The notes beneath the pieces were generated by a model. That model worked only from the letters and a program-made list of their open reading frames with translations. It did no database searches and had not been told where the DNA came from. Positions 60,901 through 64,000 of a DNA stretch of 64,000 nucleotides are shown in pieces. A program made the position numbers and the translations under genes. Every line of letters starts with the position of its first letter. Within the stretch, counting starts at the first letter, position 1. This DNA comes from Megalobrama amblycephala (taxonomy: Eukaryota; Chordata; Actinopteri; Cypriniformes; Xenocyprididae). The stretch covers positions 50,387,629 through 50,451,628 of the forward strand of contig NC_063045.1 in the NCBI RefSeq assembly GCF_018812025.1. The letters are read 5' to 3'.

Positions 60901-61353
60901 CTTTTGCCTATGCATGGCACTAAACCAGCTTCAGTTGGTCTTTTGTTCATCATTGTTTACATCCCTTGTATGTTCATTTCTACTGATCATGTTTTCATTT
61001 GAATACATTTGAGCTGTCTGAGAATAGCTCAGGTGCTGTGACGTCATGGACAGCAGGGTTTGGATCAGCCTTCGCAACAAACAAAGACCACCTATTCAGG
61101 ATCATCCAAGTGCTTTCAGCTCTAGCCAAAAATAATGCAATTAGTGTGGTACAAATAAAAAACTATTTAAAATGAGCGAATCTCTAATATGATTTGGTGA
61201 ACGATCCCACCCATGAAAATGATACAATTGATGTTTGGATGTTTCCTGGCTGCTGTCCCTCACGTCCAGCTCCGGTCGTTGTGTTGTTTTTGTCAGCATG
61301 TTTGTGACAGCGTTTAGAGCCCCCTGTTTGCACCATGCTCTCTCTCCGCACAG
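57947..61353 (+). other. dlg2 intron before the alternative HOOK exons
   Basis: Intron of 3.4 kb. A foldback element occupies about 59270-60018. The stretch 58080-58450 has a 119-codon open frame but no splice context or recognisable protein. 60020-61350 is AT-rich, unique-looking sequence without a gene. Confidence 0.85.
59270..60018. mobile_element. foldback element of about 750 bp
   Basis: Arms pair over long stretches: GATGAACACAATCGG with CGATTGTGTTCATCAG, ATATCCATATTTAACAAG with CTTGTTAAATATGGATAT, and TCCTAGGTGTATATAACTTT with TATACACCTAGGATGG. Right end runs to ACTCCTTTAA. The left outer end is lost. Confidence 0.75.
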
Positions 61354-61453
61354 TCATTCAGTGAAAAACGTAGAAAGAACTTCATCTTTTCACGCAAGTT
61401 CCCTTTCTACAAGAACAAGGACGCCGACGAGCAAGACGGCAGCGACTCGGAAC
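61354..61453 (+). CDS. dlg2: dlg2 alternative HOOK exon A (I3-type insert)
   Basis: This is a 100-nt exon with acceptor CGCACAG and donor GTAAGT. It encodes SFSEKRRKNFIFSRKFPFYK, NKDADEQDGSDSE plus C. It corresponds to the I3-type hook insert of DLG1/DLG2 (SFNDKRKKSFIFSRKFPFYKNK, recall), a very basic segment linked to binding of band 4.1/FERM proteins. It is entered at phase 0 and leaves one base, exactly like the second hook exon at 61713. Both have length 1 mod 3, so using both would break the frame. Confidence 0.95.
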
Positions 61454-61618
61454 GTAAGTAGCCCAAAACGCACGTGCACTCTCACACGTAGGTACATAAA
61501 AACGGCACACGCTCACACAAACGCATCCTCGGGGTGAAAGGTCTAGGTGTGTGTAGGTAGCTCCAGGAAGCCCATGCCCTCCTTCTTCTGCTGGCGTTTC
61601 TCCCCGCCCCACCAACAA

Positions 61619-61712
61619 CCTTACTGTCTCTCTCTCTCCCTCTCTGTCTCTCTGTCTCCCATTCTTTCATTCTTTCTCTTTCTCCGCCCCCCTGATCGGC
61701 TGTGTGGTGTAG
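61619..61712 (+). promoter_or_regulatory. long CU-rich splice-regulatory tract before HOOK exon B
   Basis: About 70 nt of almost uninterrupted pyrimidines (CTCTCTCTCTCC, TTCTTTCATTCTTTCTC) precede the TGTAG acceptor of the exon at 61713, with a G-rich gap of some 20 nt before the AG. Repeated CUCUCU and UCUU are the classical binding sites of polypyrimidine-tract-binding proteins, which repress neuronal exons, including a hook-region exon of the paralogue PSD-95 (established knowledge). The last stretch before AG is poor in pyrimidines, so the site is intrinsically weak and probably regulated. Confidence 0.5.
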
Positions 61713-61758
61713 GACATCTCTGGAATAGGGGAGGACGGGTACGGAGCAAAGACACTGA
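61713..61758 (+). CDS. dlg2: dlg2 alternative HOOK exon B (short, acidic)
   Basis: This is a 46-nt exon between TGTAG and GTAAGT. Joined to the exon ending at 57946 it reads DISGIGEDGYGAKTL plus A, which with a following GA would give Arg. Mammalian PSD-93 variants contain DIPGLGDDGYGTKTLRGQED at this point (recall), so the match is strong. It is the short, acidic alternative to the basic exon at 61354. Read after that exon instead, the frame shifts. It is therefore mutually exclusive with exon A by frame. The next constitutive exon is beyond the window. Confidence 0.88.
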
Positions 61759-63239
61759 GTAAGTGTGTTAAGGAATGGACCCAATACCCCTCTCCCAACC
61801 TCACATGTAACATTTCAGTTCAGATTTGTTCTTTTCTGTTACGTCAACAACAGACCTGTCTGCATGTCAGAATACTAATGGATGTTGGTCTACGGGTCCT
61901 AATGTTTCAGGGATTCCTGCATTATCATCCTTAGGTTTATGTGGTAGCTAAAATGTTGCATGAACTTAACATGTGTGAGAATAGTTTGTCAAATGTTGTT
62001 CGTTTAGTTTGTATGTCGAGACTGTTGTGCTGTTTTCTGGTGTTTAGTCTTGCATAGCTGGAAAAAAAAAGTTTATTCTGGCCAGAATGTATGAATGTAA
62101 ATGAACCAGTTTTGTTTTGTTTTTATGTCTTGTTTAGGGGTGGGTTTGTCAAAATAAAGCCACAATAAAAGAAAGAAAAATACTGAGTATCTCACAGACA
62201 TGATTCAAAACAAATCAGAATATACAGTTCTGCTTATAGATATCTAGGCTACTTTCTAGTCCTTTGTCTTTGTCTTTTATGATGTCTCTGCAGTGCTGTG
62301 CTAAACGATGTCTTGTGTTTTTGACGGTCTTTTATGTTCACATCAGGAGCATTTAGCCAAAACAGTTATTAAAGTATGCTTTTAAAGGAATAAGGGAATC
62401 CACGTCAGTCAAACTGAATATTTAGCATTATTCTCAATAAATTAATATGTATTTGTGCCAACTAGATATAATCCGTAGAGAGGGGAAGAGAAAGTTGTTC
62501 ACAGAAAACAAAGCTTATGTACAAGTAAATTTAGCTTGATCAGACCAGAGGATACTTCTTTTGGGTTGAACGTGTTCATCTCTCTTTCTCGGTTCTGGGT
62601 CCCTAATTTAATCTCCTGTGTCTAATTTTATTTCATGCTTGAAACTCAAGTCTAATTTTGTCCAATACAACCAACTTAGACTGTCAAAGTTTATAGCGAG
62701 CCCCTGATAATGATCTTCAACACTCTTAAAAACTAGAACGTACAGTACTGTTGTAAGAAAGTTACTGAGTAACATGATGACTTGAGGTCAGGTTGTTGGA
62801 GATATAGTACTGTAGTCCAGCTCCAAAACATTAGCTGTCAGGTTTTGTAGTCATCTTGAGAGTGGCAGGTTTCCAGAACGAGTGTGTATTCAGAGCTGTC
62901 TGGATGAGCTTGTCACTTTGGACAGATTAGGTTTTGCCATATAATTGTCATTTTGCATGATGCTCTTCTAGACAGCCATAGAGTGCCATCGTCAACCTAA
63001 TGAAATATGACTTGTTTGTTTCCCCTTGGCCAGTAAACATGATTTGTGGCTTTTATTTAATTTATTTTGGAAATGGACTCACTTAATAATGCGCTGATGA
63101 AAAATGATATGTGCTGTCAGGAAGAATCTTTTCCAGTTTGTTTAATTTTAGAAAGATATCAGTTTTAGCCATATCAATTTTAAGTTTAAACATTTCAGTT
63201 GCATTTCAACAAACATTTTATTAATGATTTTTTTTTTTT

Positions 63240-63309
63240 TTTTTTTTGAGAAAGAAAGAAATTCTTTTATTCCACAAGGATGCATTAATTGATTAAATAT
63301 GACAGTAAG
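63240..63309 (-). mobile_element. fragment of the ACACTACC-TTCAAAAG MITE
   Basis: AAATTCTTTTATTCCACAAG and GGATGCATTAATTGATTAAA match the family. Preceded by a 22-base T run. Confidence 0.5.
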
Positions 63310-63642
63310 GCCGTGTGTCCACCAGAGCGTTTTTAGCCAGCTGAAAATGCTAGGCGCTCTGCTTAAAACGCCCGTCTGTGAGCGCTTGAGAGCGCTTCTG
63401 CAGCGTAGCGTTTTTTTTTCCGTTGAGATGCTTTGTTGCTATGATACGGAATATCAGTTGGTCGGAGTTGTATTTGTCCCGCCCCTTCTCCACTCTGATT
63501 GGACGGCTGGCTAAAAAGTGACAGTGATGAGGGCAGCGTTTTACTCAAAGTTGAACATTCTTCAACTCGAGGCGACCAGTAAAAAACGCCCAGCTCTCAG
63601 CGCTTGAGCGTGAAAAAGACGCTCAGCGCCTCGTTACGCTCC
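63309..63642 (+). mobile_element. GC-rich element starting GGCCGTGTGTCCACCAGAGC
   Basis: The left end is clear. Internal AGCGCTTGAGAGCGCTTC and CAGCGCTTGAGCGTG repeats occur. The right end, expected to mirror the left, breaks off at CGCTCCTGG where the next element starts. Confidence 0.55.
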
Positions 63643-64000
63643 TGGGGCCGTATTCACAAAACATCTTAAGGCTAAAAGTAGCTCCTAACTTGCCGATTTA
63701 GGAGAAACTCTTAAAAATAATGGGTGTGTCAGTCCTAATTTTAGGAGTCCTACATTTTTGCTCTAAGAGTATTTCACAAAGCATTTTAGCACTAAAACTA
63801 GCTCCTAAGTCTGTGAAACATTAGGAGTAGTCAAGAGGACTCCTAAGTCACTAAGACCAAATCACAGACAGTCCAAATCCACCCAAAGACACTGTACACA
63901 ATGAGGAAATAGCGATAGAGCCTTGGGTGCTGAACTTTTTCTTCATAAATGCAATACATTTTGATTTATAGATGTGAATCTACAATGAGGCGCCAAAAAA
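63643..64000 (+). mobile_element. start of a Harbinger-like element, cut by window end
   Basis: GGGGCCGTATTCACAAAACA followed by repeated CTCCTAA/TTAGGAG blocks matches the left end of a fish Harbinger-type family (recall). Any coding part lies beyond the window. Confidence 0.5.

Larger units (their letters stand above)
61759..64000 (+). other. start of dlg2 intron after HOOK exon B
   Basis: No further dlg2 exon was found here. The constitutive hook/GK exon expected next (GQEDLILSYEP in mammals, recall) is not present up to 64000. 61760-63230 looks unique. From 63240 to the end it is repeat. Confidence 0.8.

Noticed and set aside
1..64000. Paralogue calls DLG1, DLG3 or DLG4 instead of DLG2
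   Set aside because: The linker NNGTLEYKSSLPPISPGRYSP, the PPEPVYSTVNK exon and [19 protein letters not shown] fit PSD-93 best. DLG3 and DLG4 linkers differ clearly.

Overview
This window is vertebrate, almost certainly teleost, and most likely from a cyprinid (zebrafish/carp-type) genome. It is AT-rich and intron-dominated. It is crowded with microsatellites and with short TTAA-flanked, hAT-like and Harbinger-like non-autonomous DNA transposons of the kind typical of cyprinids. No bacterial-style operons, rRNA, functional tRNA or CRISPR arrays were seen.

The only host gene I can support is the central part of dlg2 (PSD-93, a neuronal synaptic MAGUK scaffold), on the + strand across the whole window. 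Nine successive coding segments splice in perfect phase: 1-55 (partial), 266-407, 7548-7706, 19162-19318, 22578-22680, 40759-40873, 56132-56308, 57871-57946, then either 61354-61453 or 61713-61758. Together they encode about 361 residues (long hook exon) or 343 residues (short hook exon): the end of the PDZ2-PDZ3 linker, all of PDZ3, the SH3 domain and the HOOK region. PDZ1 and PDZ2 must lie upstream and the guanylate-kinase-like domain downstream. All introns begin GT and end AG.

Layout: 1-7.7 kb, linker exons, with a hAT-like element ending 77 bp before the third exon. 7.7-19.2 kb, a large intron with a unique stretch at 8.6-9.4 kb, a hAT-like element with target-site duplication, and a 2-kb GGAT satellite. 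19.2-22.7 kb, the two PDZ3 exons. 22.7-40.8 kb, an 18-kb intron with nested transposons and two candidate small in-frame exons. 40.8-56.1 kb, a second large intron with a nested TTAA element and a TE carrying CTCF-like motifs. 56.1-61.8 kb, the SH3 and HOOK exons, ending in a mutually exclusive pair. 61.8-64 kb, start of the next intron, with a Harbinger-like end running off the window.

The observations most worth checking are an open frame running upstream of the PDZ3 exon that could give a short PDZ3-SH3-GK isoform, the frame-enforced mutually exclusive HOOK exons with a PTB-type pyrimidine tract, a candidate 45-nt cassette exon, and a TTAA-flanked element in three copies that seems to carry a captured promoter, start codon and splice donor. 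Repeat family assignments rest on visible termini and on recall of cyprinid repeats, not on a database search.
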